A stretch of 64,000 bases of DNA from AC-49 sp963766605 (GCA_963766605.1 CAVYAT010000001.1:620001-684000), one strand, 5' to 3'. Positions 1 to 8,886 are shown, counted from the first letter of the stretch. Notes: generated by a model from the sequence alone, not told the origin. Made by a program: numbers and translations.

Positions 1-587
1 CGGTACAGCAGCTCGTTGACCTTCAGGTTCAGGTCGTCGAACTCGTCGCGCCGGTCCAATACGTCGTCGCGCTCGGGGAAGAACCGCGACGTGCGCAGCA
101 CGACGATCGCCAGGCCCGTGTCGCGGTGCACCAGTTCGCAGATGTTCTCGGCCGACGTCTTCGTCACGCCGTAGATGTTGCGAGGCGTCGGGATCAGGTC
201 CTCGGTGACCCATGCGGCCGGCGCGCCTTCGCCCGGCCGCATGGCGTGCCCGAACGCGCTCGTCGAACTGGTGAATACGAACGCGCCCACCCCGGCGCTC
301 ACCGCCTCCTCGAGCAGCACGACGGTCCCGCTGACGTTGACGTCCACGAACTCCTGCCACGGCCGGGTCGCCACGTGCGGCTTGTGCAGCGTCGCGGCAT
401 GGATGACCGCCCCCACCCCCTCCGACACCTCGCGCACAACCTCGCGGTCGCCGATCGATCCGACCACATCGGTGAACTCGCCCGGCGCCACGTCGAGCCC
501 GACCACGTCTTCGCCGTCGGCACGCAGCACGCGCATCAGCGCCTCGCCGAGGTGCCCGGAGCTGCCGGTGACGAGCAGCCTGCTCAC
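1..587 (-). CDS. NAD-dependent epimerase/dehydratase (3' end outside window)
   Basis: Short-chain/extended Rossmann sugar-epimerase type protein; only the first ~195 residues are inside the window. The GTG start at 587 is chosen because it overlaps the TGA of the upstream aldehyde dehydrogenase gene (GTGA), implying translational coupling. The N-terminus reads VTGSSGHLGE (a GxxGxxG nucleotide-binding motif near residues 8-14), followed by HAATLHKP, a TSSTSAFG segment and a YGVTK (YxxxK) catalytic motif near residue 140. The substrate cannot be named. It is the last visible gene of the deoC/aldehyde dehydrogenase operon. Confidence 0.85.
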   Translation of the reverse strand, partial: MSRLLVTGSSGHLGEALMRVLRADGEDVVGLDVAPGEFTDVVGSIGDREVVREVSEGVGAVIHAATLHKPHVATRPWQEFVDVNVSGTVVLLEEAVSAGVGAFVFTSSTSAFGHAMRPGEGAPAAWVTEDLIPTPRNIYGVTKTSAENICELVHRDTGLAIVVLRTSRFFPERDDVLDRRDEFDDLNLKVNELLY

Positions 588-1408
588 GCGCCGACGGGAT
601 GCCAGGCGGTCTTCAGTTCAAGGACGGCCTCCATGCGCGTCAGCGCATCGGCGACCGCGCCGTCGTAGGTCGTCGCCGCGGCGCCGTGGCGCACGCGCTT
701 GATCGTCTCCGACGCGAGCCGGTCGAGTTCGGCGCCGAGTTCGGCGTCGCCGGAGGCGTCGACGATCGCGTTCAGATCGCGGTGGGCGCCCAGCGCGGGC
801 GCGAGCTCCGCCCGGCGGCCCGACAGCAGGTTGACGACTCCACCCGGGATATCCGACACCCCGAGCACTTCCGCCAGGTCCAGCCCGCCCAGCGGCGCCG
901 GCTCCGACAGCACCGCCACGACTGTGTTGCCGGCCGCGAGCACCGGCGCGATCTCCGCCACCAGCCCCAGCAGCGGCGGCGCCTCAGGTGCGACCACGCC
1001 GACAACGCCGGTCGGCTCGGGCAGCGAGAACGACAGGAACGGCGCGGCGACCGGGTTGACCCCGCCGAGCACCGGATCGAGCTTGTCGGTCCAGCCGGCG
1101 TAATGCAGCAGCACGTCGATCGCCGCCTCGACCTCGGCCTGTGGCGCGTAGGCGGCGAAGTCGGCGACGCGCGACTCCAGCGCCTCGGCGGCCCGGTACA
1201 GGATCTGCCCGCGGTTGTACGCGGTCCGCCCCGCCCATGGCCCGAACGCCTTGCGCGCCGCGGTGACCGCGTCGCGCACGTCCTTGCGCGACGCGCGCGG
1301 GATGTTGAAGTCGCCGGCGCGGTCGTGGCGCCCGGACTCCGAGCGCACGAACGCGCCGCCGATCCACAGCTTGTACGTCTTGCGAACCGCGAGCCGCTCG
1401 GACCTCAT
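584..1408 (-). CDS. Short aldehyde dehydrogenase-like protein without catalytic cysteine
   Basis: 274 residues resembling only the N-terminal NAD-binding part of aldehyde dehydrogenases (LWIGGAFVRSESGR start, a region resembling the GAPVVAKPS-type cofactor loop, ALGAHRDLNAIV). It ends before the usual catalytic Cys and the LELGGK glutamate motif would appear, so on sequence it should not be an active dehydrogenase by itself. It starts one base after the full-length dehydrogenase upstream and its stop overlaps the epimerase start, so the three genes are tightly coupled. A partner or regulatory subunit role for the full-length enzyme is inference; an old C-terminal truncation is the alternative. 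The clean operon junctions argue that it is maintained. Confidence 0.75.
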   Translation of the reverse strand: MRSERLAVRKTYKLWIGGAFVRSESGRHDRAGDFNIPRASRKDVRDAVTAARKAFGPWAGRTAYNRGQILYRAAEALESRVADFAAYAPQAEVEAAIDVLLHYAGWTDKLDPVLGGVNPVAAPFLSFSLPEPTGVVGVVAPEAPPLLGLVAEIAPVLAAGNTVVAVLSEPAPLGGLDLAEVLGVSDIPGGVVNLLSGRRAELAPALGAHRDLNAIVDASGDAELGAELDRLASETIKRVRHGAAATTYDGAVADALTRMEAVLELKTAWHPVGA

Positions 1409-1409
1409 G

Positions 1410-2864
1410 TCATGTCATCCGCACGTACGGCCGCAGGCCGGCCGGCCCGCCCTCGCGGCCGAAGCCCGACTCCTTGTAGCCGCCGAACGCGGCGGTCGGG
1501 TCGAAGTGGTTGTACGTGTTCTGCCACACGACGCCGGCGCGCAGTGCGGACGCGACCTCGAACGCCTTGGCGCCCTTGTCGGTCCAGATCCCGGCCGCCA
1601 GCCCGTACTTGGAGTTGTTGGCCTTTTCGATCGCCTCGGCCTGGGTGCGGAACGTCAGCACCGACACGACCGGCCCGAAGATCTCCTCGACCGCCACGCG
1701 GTGCGCGGGCGAGACGTCAGTGAACAGGGTCGGCGCGAACCAGTAGCCGCGGTCGGGGACGTCGCAGGCGATGCTGCGCCGCACCGCCCCCTCCTGCTCG
1801 CCGCCCGAGACCAGCGCCTCGATGCGCGCAAGCTGCTCGGCCGAGTTGATCGCGCCGACGTCGGTGTTCTTGTCGAGCGGGTCGCCGACGCGCAGCAGCT
1901 TCATCCGGTCCCACAGCCTTGCGATGACGTCGTCGACGACGCTCTCCTGCACGAGCAGCCGCGAGCCGGCGCAGCAGACGTGGCCCTGGTTGAAGAAGAT
2001 CCCCTGGACGATCCCCTCGACGGCCTGATCCAGAGCGGCGTCCTCGAAGACGATGTTGGCCGACTTGCCGCCGAGCTCCAGGGTCAGCCCGACGTCGCGC
2101 CCGGCCAGCGCGGCCTGGATGTCGCGCCCGACCGTGGTCGAGCCGGTGAAGGCGATCTTGTCGATGCCGTCGGCGCGCACCAGCGCCGCGCCGGTCTCGC
2201 CGTCGCCTGGCACGACCGCGACCACGCCCTCGGGAATCTCGGCCTCCTGGCAGATCTCGGCCAGCAGCAGCGCGGTCAGCGGCGTCGTCTCGGCCGGCTT
2301 GAGGATCGCCGCGTTGCCGCACGCCAGCGCCGGCGCGAGCTTCCACGCCGCCATCAGCAGCGGGAAGTTCCACGGCACGATCTGGCCGACGACGCCCATC
2401 GGCGCGCACGCCCGCCCGCCGAGGCCGTAGGAGAGCTTGTCGGCCCAGCCGGCGTAGTGGAAGAAGTGCGCCGCCGCCAGCGGGATGTCGACGTCGCGTG
2501 ACTCGCGCAGCGGCTTGCCGCCGTCCATCGTCTCGACGACGGCCAGCTCGCGCGCGCGTTCCTGGATCAGCCGCGCGATGCGGAACAGGTACTTGGCGCG
2601 CTCGCGCCCCGGCAGCGCCGCCCACTTGGGCTGTGCGGACTGCGCCGCCTCGATCGCCGCGCGCAGGTCGGCCTCGGTCGCCCAGCCGATCTGCGCGATC
2701 GGCTCCTCGGTCGCCGGGTTCGTCGTCGGCTCGTGGCGGCCATCGGCCGGCGGGCGGAACTCGCCGCCGATGAACAGCCCGTACTCGTCGCGCAGGCGGA
2801 TGTGGTCGGTCGACTCCGGCGCCGGCGCGTAGTCCCAGACGATGCTTGTGCGGACGTCCGTCAT
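1410..2864 (-). CDS. NAD(P)-dependent aldehyde dehydrogenase
   Basis: 484 residues, normal family length. Motifs include PWNFPLLMAAWKLAPAL, the FTGSTTVGR cofactor loop, LELGGKSANIVF (general-base Glu) and FNQGHVCCAGSR (catalytic Cys), then EEIFGPV and the C-terminal oligomerisation strand. The family oxidises aldehydes to acids. Directly downstream of deoC (4 bases between genes) it is well placed to remove the acetaldehyde released by deoxyribose-phosphate aldolase; that assignment is inferred from context. It is followed after one base by the short, Cys-less homologue. Confidence 0.9.
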   Translation of the reverse strand: MTDVRTSIVWDYAPAPESTDHIRLRDEYGLFIGGEFRPPADGRHEPTTNPATEEPIAQIGWATEADLRAAIEAAQSAQPKWAALPGRERAKYLFRIARLIQERARELAVVETMDGGKPLRESRDVDIPLAAAHFFHYAGWADKLSYGLGGRACAPMGVVGQIVPWNFPLLMAAWKLAPALACGNAAILKPAETTPLTALLLAEICQEAEIPEGVVAVVPGDGETGAALVRADGIDKIAFTGSTTVGRDIQAALAGRDVGLTLELGGKSANIVFEDAALDQAVEGIVQGIFFNQGHVCCAGSRLLVQESVVDDVIARLWDRMKLLRVGDPLDKNTDVGAINSAEQLARIEALVSGGEQEGAVRRSIACDVPDRGYWFAPTLFTDVSPAHRVAVEEIFGPVVSVLTFRTQAEAIEKANNSKYGLAAGIWTDKGAKAFEVASALRAGVVWQNTYNHFDPTAAFGGYKESGFGREGGPAGLRPYVRMT

Positions 2865-2868
2865 GACG

Positions 2869-3756
2869 TCACTCCTTGGAGAAGTCCTCGCTGCGCCCGT
2901 AGCGGCCGGACGTGGTCTTGGCGTACTGCATCAGCAGATCATTGAGCACGGACGACGCGCCGATCCGCAGCAGGTCCGGCGTCAGCCACTCGTCGCCGAG
3001 CGTCTCCTTGACGAGCACCAGGCGGTGTAGCGCTGCCTTGCTCGTCGACACGCCGCCGGCGGCCTTGAAGCCGACCTGGCGCCCGGTGCGGTGCGCGTAG
3101 TCGCGGATCGCCTCGAGCATCACCAGGCACACACCGGGCGTCGCGCCGGCGTTCGACTTGCCGGTCGACGTCTTGATGAAGTCGGCCCCCGCCTCCATCG
3201 CCAGCACCGACGCATGGCGCACGTGCTCGTAGGAGCCGAGCTCCGAGGTCTCGAGGATGACCTTCAGGTGCGCGTCGCCGCACGCCTCGCGTACGCGGAC
3301 GATCTCCTCCTGCACGCGCGCGTCGTCCCCGGCCAGGAACGCCTCGCGCGAGATCACCATGTCGATCTCGTCGGCGCCCGCGGCGACGGCGTCGGCGGTG
3401 TCCGACAGCTTGACATCGAGCGGCACCTGCCCGGCCGGAAAGCCGGTCGCGACCGCCGCCGTCTTGACGCCGGTGCCGGCCAGCGCCGTGCTGGCCACGC
3501 CGGCCAGCGACGGGTAGACGCAGATCGCCGCGCACGACGGGATCTCGGGCATGTCCGGCGCCGGGCAGACGGCCTTGGCGCACAGGTGGCGGACCTTGCC
3601 GGGTGTGTCGGAGCCCTCGAGCGTGGTCAGGTCGAGCATCGAGACGGCGAGGCGGATGCCCTGCTGCTTGGCCGTGGTCTTGATCGAGCGCTTGCCGAGC
3701 GTCGCGACCCGCTCCTCGATACCGACGCGATCGACATGAGGCAGTCGTCGGATCAT
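2869..3756 (-). CDS. deoC: Deoxyribose-phosphate aldolase
   Basis: Class I aldolase that cleaves 2-deoxyribose-5-phosphate to acetaldehyde and glyceraldehyde-3-phosphate. The Schiff-base lysine region is DFIKTSTGK, and the second conserved lysine lies in GFKAAGGV; EIDMVI and KVILETSEL are also present. An ATG at 3756 (MIRRLPHVD) is preferred over the longer frame reaching 3795, because the longer start would overlap the divergent LOG gene beginning at 3794. It is the first gene of the minus-strand operon with the aldehyde dehydrogenases; deoB lies on the divergent side, so together they form a deoxynucleoside catabolic locus. Confidence 0.93.
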   Translation of the reverse strand: MIRRLPHVDRVGIEERVATLGKRSIKTTAKQQGIRLAVSMLDLTTLEGSDTPGKVRHLCAKAVCPAPDMPEIPSCAAICVYPSLAGVASTALAGTGVKTAAVATGFPAGQVPLDVKLSDTADAVAAGADEIDMVISREAFLAGDDARVQEEIVRVREACGDAHLKVILETSELGSYEHVRHASVLAMEAGADFIKTSTGKSNAGATPGVCLVMLEAIRDYAHRTGRQVGFKAAGGVSTSKAALHRLVLVKETLGDEWLTPDLLRIGASSVLNDLLMQYAKTTSGRYGRSEDFSKE

Positions 3757-3793
3757 CGCGTCCAAGTATGACGCCAGCGATAGCCTGCGATGC

Positions 3794-4375
3794 ATGCGTC
3801 GTGTCTGCGTCTTCTGCGGCTCGAGCCCCGGCGCGCGGCCTGAGTACGCAGAGGCGGCCGTCGCGGTGGCGACCCTGCTCGCCCAGCGCGGGATCGGGCT
3901 TGTCTACGGGGGCGCGAGCGTCGGGCTGATGGGCCTGATGGCCGACACTGCGCTCGCGGCGGGGGGCGAGGTGATCGGCGTGATCCCCAAGGGCGTGTTC
4001 CCGACCGAGATCCCCCACGCCGACCTGACCGAGCAGCACGTCGTCGAGACGATGCACGAGCGCAAGGCGCTGATGGGCGAGCTCGCCGACGGGTTCATCG
4101 CGCTGCCCGGCGGGTCGGGGACGCTCGAGGAGCTGTTCGAGGTCTTCACGTGGTCGCAGCTGGGCATCCACGACAAGGGCTGCGTGCTGCTCAACGTCGC
4201 CGGCTACTACGACGGGCTGACCGCGTTCCTGGACCATGTCGTCAACGAGCGCTTCCTGCGTGCCGAGCATCGCGCGATGCTGCTGAGCGCCGACACTGCG
4301 GAAGGAGCGCTCGCCGCGCTGGAGCGCTTCAAGCCGCCGCGGGTCGGCAAGTGGATGGACCGGCCGAAGCCGTGA
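3794..4375 (+). CDS. LOG-family (TIGR00730) nucleotide phosphoribohydrolase-like protein
   Basis: 193 residues with the family's MRRVCVFCGSS start, YGGASVGLMG nucleotide-binding loop and the PGGSGTLEE signature. LOG proteins release bases from nucleoside 5'-monophosphates (cytokinin riboside monophosphates in plants and some bacteria; purine monophosphates elsewhere). Its TGA overlaps the GTG of deoB (GTGA), so the two are co-translated, placing it in nucleotide salvage here. The exact substrate is not decidable. Confidence 0.88.
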   Translation: MRRVCVFCGSSPGARPEYAEAAVAVATLLAQRGIGLVYGGASVGLMGLMADTALAAGGEVIGVIPKGVFPTEIPHADLTEQHVVETMHERKALMGELADGFIALPGGSGTLEELFEVFTWSQLGIHDKGCVLLNVAGYYDGLTAFLDHVVNERFLRAEHRAMLLSADTAEGALAALERFKPPRVGKWMDRPKP

Positions 4376-5526
4376 GCCGCCGCGCGTTCGTGGTCGTGCT
4401 CGACGCGTGCGGCGTCGGCGCGTTGCCGGACGCAGGCGCCTACGGCGACGCCGGCGCGAGCACGCTCCCCCATCTCGCGCGCGAGGCCGGCGGCCTGGAT
4501 CTGCCGGTGCTCGGCGCGCTGGGCCTGGGCGACATCGTCGAGATCGAGGGTGTGGCGCCGGTTGCCGATCCGGTCGTCCACGGGCGGCTGCACCCGCTCG
4601 GCCCGGGCAAGGAGTCGACGACCGGTCACTGGGAGCTGATGGGCGTCGTCCCCGCGCATCCGCTACCGACCTACCCCGACGGCTTCGGACCGCAGATCGT
4701 CGAGCGGCTCGAGCAGGCCACGGGGCTGCGGTTCTGCTGCAACCGGCCCTACAGCGGCACCGAGGTGCTCGTCGACTACGGCCCGCACCACCTCCAGACC
4801 GGCGAGGCGATCCTCTACACGTCGGCCGACAGCGTGCTGCAGATCGCCGCCCATGTCGACGTCCTCGACGAGCCGGGGCTGTACGCGGCGTGCGAAGCGG
4901 CGCGCGCGGTGATGACCGGCGCCGACGCCGTCGGACGCGTGATCGCGCGGCCGTTCGACGGTGGGCCCGGTGCCTGGCATCGCCGTGAGGGTCGCCGCGA
5001 CTACGCGGTGCCGCCGCCGGGGCGCTCGTACCTCGAGGAGCTCCAGGCCGATCGCGTCACGGTCCACGCGGTCGGCAAGATCCGCGACCTGTTTGCCGGG
5101 GTCGGGATCGACGTCAAGCACACGGCGCTGACCAACGTGACCGGGATCGACGCGACGACTGAGCTGCTCGCGACGCTCGGGCCCGGCACCTTCGCGTTCA
5201 CGAACCTCGTCGAGACGGACCAGGTCTACGGCCACCGCCACGACATCGAAGGTTTCCACGGAGCGCTGCGTGAGATCGACGCCGCCGCCGGGCGCTGGCT
5301 GGAGCTGCTGGGACCCGATGACCTGTTCGTGCTGACCGCCGACCACGGCGTCGACCCGACGATGAGCCACACCGACCACACGCGCGAGTACGTGCCGCTG
5401 CTGGCGACGTTCGGCGGCCAGGACGGCCGCCGCCACGACGGGCCGATGGCCGACGTCGGCGCCAGCGTGCTGCGCTGGCTGTCCGAGCGTGACGCCGCGG
5501 CGCTTCCGGGGACGTCGTTCGTCTAA
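4372..5526 (+). CDS. deoB: Phosphopentomutase
   Basis: 384 residues of the alkaline-phosphatase superfamily. Interconverts (deoxy)ribose-1-phosphate and 5-phosphate, supplying deoxyribose-5-phosphate for DeoC. Motifs: VVVLDACGVGALPDA (metal-binding Asp), GKESTTGHWE (region of the phosphorylated Thr), TADHGVDPT and HTDHTREYVP (metal-binding Asp/His). The GTG start at 4372 overlaps the previous stop and gives a length typical of the family; the open frame extends further upstream, but that part lies over the LOG gene and has no homologous look. Confidence 0.94.
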   Translation: MSRRAFVVVLDACGVGALPDAGAYGDAGASTLPHLAREAGGLDLPVLGALGLGDIVEIEGVAPVADPVVHGRLHPLGPGKESTTGHWELMGVVPAHPLPTYPDGFGPQIVERLEQATGLRFCCNRPYSGTEVLVDYGPHHLQTGEAILYTSADSVLQIAAHVDVLDEPGLYAACEAARAVMTGADAVGRVIARPFDGGPGAWHRREGRRDYAVPPPGRSYLEELQADRVTVHAVGKIRDLFAGVGIDVKHTALTNVTGIDATTELLATLGPGTFAFTNLVETDQVYGHRHDIEGFHGALREIDAAAGRWLELLGPDDLFVLTADHGVDPTMSHTDHTREYVPLLATFGGQDGRRHDGPMADVGASVLRWLSERDAAALPGTSFV

Positions 5527-6482
5527 CCGCCTGACAGGCTGTGCGGCGCCGGCTGGTTCTTGGGGACGGGATCCGAGACCAGCAGCTGCGGGATGGTGAC
5601 GAGGTGGTAGCCCTTGAGGCGCAGGCCGTGCACGATCCGCGGCAGCGCGTGCAACGTCTCGGTGCGGTCCCCGCCGCCGTCGTGCATCAAGACGATCCCG
5701 CCGGCGCGCGCGCCCGACAGCGCGGTGAAGACGATCCGGTCGGTACCGGGCAGCGCGTAGTCGCTCGTGTCGACGCTCCACAGCACCATCAGCAGCCCGG
5801 CGCGGTGCAGGATCTGGAGCGTCGTCGTGTTGAACGAGCCCTGCGGAGGGCGGAACAGGTGCACGTAGCGCCCGGTCGCGTCCTTGATCGACTGAAAGCC
5901 GTCGCCGATCTGCTGCCTCTGGCCGGCGGCGCTGAGCGTGGCCAGCGCCTTGTGGTTCTCGGTGTGGTCGCCGAGCACGAAACCGGCGCGCGCCTCGGCC
6001 CGTGCGAGACCAGGGTTCGAGTTGACCTGGCTGCCGATCAGGAAGAACGTCGCCGGCACCTTGTGCGCGATGAGCCAGCGCAGGATCCGCGGCGTCGTCG
6101 GCCCCGGCCCATCGTCGAAGGTCAGCGCGATGAGCTTGTGGCGCGGGGTGCCGCGGATGACGTAGTCGTGGGCCTTGGCCGCGCGGTGGATCGCAGCGAG
6201 CTCGAGTGAGCGTTCGTAGGCCCCCGGCTTGCGCGGCGGCTGCGGCTTGGTGATCGGGACCGGCGGCCTCGACAGTACGGTCGGGACGTTCGCCAGCGCC
6301 AACGTGGCGGGCGGCTTGGGGCTGGAGCCGCCCGACGTGGCCACGACGATCGCGATGGCCACGATCGCGACGACTGCCGCGGCCCCGCCGCCCCGCCGCC
6401 GGCGCCGGCGCCGGACGTGCGCCTCGCTGCGGCGCAGCCGCAGCTCGGCTGGCGTCAGCGGCACCTCACGCGGATCCGGCAC
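5523..6482 (-). CDS. Membrane-anchored polysaccharide deacetylase (NodB domain)
   Basis: 319 residues. An Arg-rich cytoplasmic stretch (RRRRRRGGG) and one membrane segment (about residues 33-50) precede an extracytoplasmic NodB catalytic domain. All carbohydrate-esterase-4 motifs can be seen: TFDDGPGP, HTENH, RPPQGSFN, WSVDTSDY and IVLMHDGGG. The family N-deacetylates peptidoglycan or other amino-sugar polymers. It converges on deoB with a 4-base overlap. The substrate is unknown. Confidence 0.9.
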   Translation of the reverse strand: MPDPREVPLTPAELRLRRSEAHVRRRRRRRGGGAAAVVAIVAIAIVVATSGGSSPKPPATLALANVPTVLSRPPVPITKPQPPRKPGAYERSLELAAIHRAAKAHDYVIRGTPRHKLIALTFDDGPGPTTPRILRWLIAHKVPATFFLIGSQVNSNPGLARAEARAGFVLGDHTENHKALATLSAAGQRQQIGDGFQSIKDATGRYVHLFRPPQGSFNTTTLQILHRAGLLMVLWSVDTSDYALPGTDRIVFTALSGARAGGIVLMHDGGGDRTETLHALPRIVHGLRLKGYHLVTIPQLLVSDPVPKNQPAPHSLSGG

Positions 6483-6491
6483 GAGCCGAGC

Positions 6492-7316
6492 CTACGCGGG
6501 CGGACCGAGGCAGACCAACTGCGCACCGCCGCTTGCCAGCAACCGTCCGTCGGTGTCCCAGACGCGGCCGCCGACGCCGAGCAGCCCGCGATCGGCCGTC
6601 GCGCACTCCTCTTCGATCAGCAGCCATTCGCATCCGGGGCTCGCGCGGTGAAACCAGGCGGCGGTGTCGAGGTTGGGCGCCCCGATCTGGTCGTCGCGAT
6701 ACTTCTGCCACGAGGCCGGATAGCCGTAGGTGTCGAGCAGGATCAGCGAGCGGGCGGCGTCAAGGAACGGGTCGTCGAAGCACGGCGTCGGGCGAAAGCG
6801 CGCCCAATCGCGGACGACCGGGTCGCCGCCGGGCTCGGGCAGCTCCTGGGGTACGGGGCAGCGCTCGACGTTGTCCCAGAACGGGAAGTGGCGAGCCTGC
6901 GTGCCGATCAGCTCGTCGAGCGTCTTGAGCTCGTCGGGCCGCGGGACGTCGGGCGCGAGCGCGAACTGGTGCTCATGCCCCGGGCCGTCCGCTGCCGTGC
7001 GGACCATCGCGTGCAGGACCGGCTTGCCACCCTGGCTCATGTGGACGGCGAGCGATTCCGAGCGCCGGCCGGCTCGCAGCACCGTGACGTCCAGGTCGAC
7101 GACGTCGAACGCGGGCGAGCTGAGGAAGTGGCAGTAGAGGCTGGCGGGCTGGCGGATCTGCGCGTGGACGGCCGCGGCGCGCAGGGCGACCGCCGCCAGG
7201 TAGCCGCCGTTGGGCCCCCAGATCTCCCAGGCCGCCGACAACGCCGCGGTCAGGCGATCACCCTTGCCGGACGAGACCCGGGTCGCTTCGTCGAGGTCAG
7301 CCCCCAAGGCCGTCAT
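6492..7316 (-). CDS. Acyl-CoA thioesterase-like (TesB-type hotdog) protein
   Basis: 274 residues beginning MTALGADLDEATR; the open frame continues upstream but that part only covers the next gene. PNGGYLAAVALRAA and the tandem hotdog layout (N-terminal half to about residue 130, C-terminal half with AWFHRASPGCEWLLIEEEC and GRVWDTDGRLLASG) match the thioesterase superfamily TesB/4HBT_3 group. The role is hydrolysis of acyl-CoA; chain length cannot be told. It lies 9 bases upstream of the deacetylase gene, so co-transcription is possible. Confidence 0.8.
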   Translation of the reverse strand: MTALGADLDEATRVSSGKGDRLTAALSAAWEIWGPNGGYLAAVALRAAAVHAQIRQPASLYCHFLSSPAFDVVDLDVTVLRAGRRSESLAVHMSQGGKPVLHAMVRTAADGPGHEHQFALAPDVPRPDELKTLDELIGTQARHFPFWDNVERCPVPQELPEPGGDPVVRDWARFRPTPCFDDPFLDAARSLILLDTYGYPASWQKYRDDQIGAPNLDTAAWFHRASPGCEWLLIEEECATADRGLLGVGGRVWDTDGRLLASGGAQLVCLGPPA

Positions 7317-7357
7317 CGGCGTCAGGCTAGCGAGCGCCGAGCGCCGGCCGCGGGGAC

Positions 7358-8416
7358 TCAGAGGCGGTGGCGGGTCGCCGCCTTCGGCACGGCAACCGTC
7401 AGATTCCCGACGGAGCGCCGGACGTTGAGGGCGGTGACGTAGGTGACGTTGACCACGAACGGCCGGCGCGGCGGACGTTTGAGCAGACATTGCAGGTCGA
7501 AGATGGCGCCCTTGTGAAACGCCTTGCCCGCAACGCAGGACCCGCCGCGGACGATCCGGGCGTACATCTGCTTGACGTTCCCCGAACCGCGGCCCTTGAT
7601 CTCGAAGGCCCAGCCGATGATCTTGCGATGTTTCCCGCGCACCGCGACGAACCGCTTCTGGATCACCGAGAGCGAGCCGTCGTAGCGCGGCGCGATCGGC
7701 TGCTCGGCCGTCGCGAGCACCGCGCCGCCCAGGGCGGTCGTCGTGAGCCACGCGCAGACGCGGTCGGGCAGGACGCGCGCCGCGGCGGCGATCGTGACGT
7801 CCTGGCGCAGATCGACCGAGCCCGGCGCAACCCCCGTCGAGGCGAGGTCGTCCGCCGTCGGCTGGCCGCATGGTCCGCGCTGAGCGCGCGTCACGACGCC
7901 GCCGTCCGGCGCTTCGGTGGAGCCCTGGGCGCGAGCCTGGAAGCTGCCTCCGACGAACGGGGACGTGGTCGACAGGCTGAGCTGGAGCGTCGCCCGAGGA
8001 GCGCGCACTCCGACGACGAGGTCCTGCCGTGAGAGCGTGGTCTGCGGCGCAGGGATGAGCTCGACGAACGCGCACACGCGCAGCCCGCCGGCGGTCGTCT
8101 GCGCGGGCACGTTGATCGTGACCGGGTCGGCGTGCCGGCGATCGTCGTAGAGCTCGAGTGGCTTGGGCGCCGACCCGTTCACGGCGGCGGCTGATGCCTC
8201 GCACGGGCGACCGTCATCGGGCCGGATGAAGACACGCAGCGAGCTCGACGAGGAGGAGTCCGACGTGGTCGCGACGCCGAGCGAGAACGGAATGCCGGCG
8301 ATCGCGTCCGACGGTGGCGTGACCGTGACGGTTTCGGCCGCGAACGCCTGGGCGCCATGCGCCAAGCCGAGGGCCACCACGAGCCCCAGACACGGCGAGA
8401 GGCGCCGTGAGATCAT
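7358..8416 (-). CDS. Secreted protein of unknown function
   Basis: 352 residues with a clear signal peptide (Arg-rich start, hydrophobic core LGLVVALGLAHG, AQAFAAE cleavage region near residue 27). The rest is beta-rich and Ser/Thr-rich with few cysteines (one pair in GGSCVAGKAF and DLQCLL). No known domain is recognised. It could be a cell-surface or exported protein typical of Solirubrobacterales-like genomes; no function is proposed. It is the last backbone gene before tRNA-Ser. Confidence 0.7.
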   Translation of the reverse strand: MISRRLSPCLGLVVALGLAHGAQAFAAETVTVTPPSDAIAGIPFSLGVATTSDSSSSSSLRVFIRPDDGRPCEASAAAVNGSAPKPLELYDDRRHADPVTINVPAQTTAGGLRVCAFVELIPAPQTTLSRQDLVVGVRAPRATLQLSLSTTSPFVGGSFQARAQGSTEAPDGGVVTRAQRGPCGQPTADDLASTGVAPGSVDLRQDVTIAAAARVLPDRVCAWLTTTALGGAVLATAEQPIAPRYDGSLSVIQKRFVAVRGKHRKIIGWAFEIKGRGSGNVKQMYARIVRGGSCVAGKAFHKGAIFDLQCLLKRPPRRPFVVNVTYVTALNVRRSVGNLTVAVPKAATRHRL

Positions 8417-8474
8417 CGCGCCACCGTGTCATGGGCCGGGTGGCGAGTCAACCGCCGAGGCTACGCTGACGCGC

Positions 8475-8561
8475 GGAGGGGTGGCAGAGTGGTCGAATGC
8501 ACCGGTCTTGAAAACCGGCAGGCGTGCAAGCGTCTCGAGGGTTCGAATCCCTCCCCCTCCG
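8475..8561 (+). tRNA. tRNA-Ser(UGA)
   Basis: Intact class II tRNA. The acceptor stem GGAGGGG pairs with CCCCTCC, followed by discriminator G. The anticodon stem-loop has loop CTTGAAA with anticodon TGA. A long variable arm (GGCGTGCAAGCGTC region) identifies serine, and the T arm is GAGGG-TTCGAAT-CCCTC. CCA is not encoded. This is the only complete member of a series of tRNA-Ser 3' ends that recurs downstream to 57.0 kb, and is therefore the presumed integration target. Confidence 0.97.
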
Positions 8562-8590
8562 TCGGGTGATGGCCTTACGCCTTGCAAACA

Positions 8591-8607
8591 CCGTACAACC
8601 GCCGTAC
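8591..8607 (+). promoter_or_regulatory. Candidate TacA operator (paired CCGTAC sites)
   Basis: Two copies of CCGTAC (8591-8596 and 8602-8607), 11 bases apart, lie just upstream of the antitoxin start. Each contains the self-complementary GTAC, as expected for dimeric ribbon-helix-helix autorepressors. The helical-turn spacing suggests cooperative binding. Inference from position and spacing. Confidence 0.45.
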
Positions 8608-8616
8608 AGTGGTGGC

Positions 8617-8886
8617 ATGGCGACACGGACGAAGCGAATCGAGATGCGGGCCGACGTCGACAGCGAGGCGAAGATCGCCCGGGCGGCGGCGTTGCGGCGC
8701 GTGTCGGTATCTGCGTTCGTGCTCGACGCCGCGGGTCGCGAGGCAGATCGTGTTCTCGGGCAGGCCGATCAGACGGTCATGCCCGCCGCCGAGTTCGACG
8801 ACTTGGTCGCGTCGCTGGACACCGCGACTCCTGCGCCTGGCCTGCGCAAGGCCGCGCAGCGGGCCCGCGTGTACGAGCGTCGATGA
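8617..8886 (+). CDS. TacA-type (DUF1778) antitoxin
   Basis: 89 residues. The N-terminal ribbon-helix-helix (TKRIEMRADVDSEAKIARAAALRRVSVSAFVLDAA) is the DNA-binding dimerisation part, and the C-terminal tail (MPAAEFDDLVASLD) is the toxin-wrapping part typical of DUF1778 antitoxins. The ATG at 8617 is chosen because it begins the RHH domain and sits just after the paired operator sites. The stop overlaps the start of the acetyltransferase toxin (ATGA). The antitoxin neutralises the toxin and represses the operon. Confidence 0.9.
   Translation: MATRTKRIEMRADVDSEAKIARAAALRRVSVSAFVLDAAGREADRVLGQADQTVMPAAEFDDLVASLDTATPAPGLRKAAQRARVYERR

Noticed and set aside
599..1723. Long plus-strand open frame opposite the aldehyde dehydrogenases
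   Set aside because: Arg/Gly-rich shadow frame typical of high-GC DNA; the minus-strand genes have clear motifs.
7358..8204. Upstream extension of the thioesterase frame
   Set aside because: It covers the secreted-protein gene, has no family resemblance, and a good internal ATG exists at 7316.
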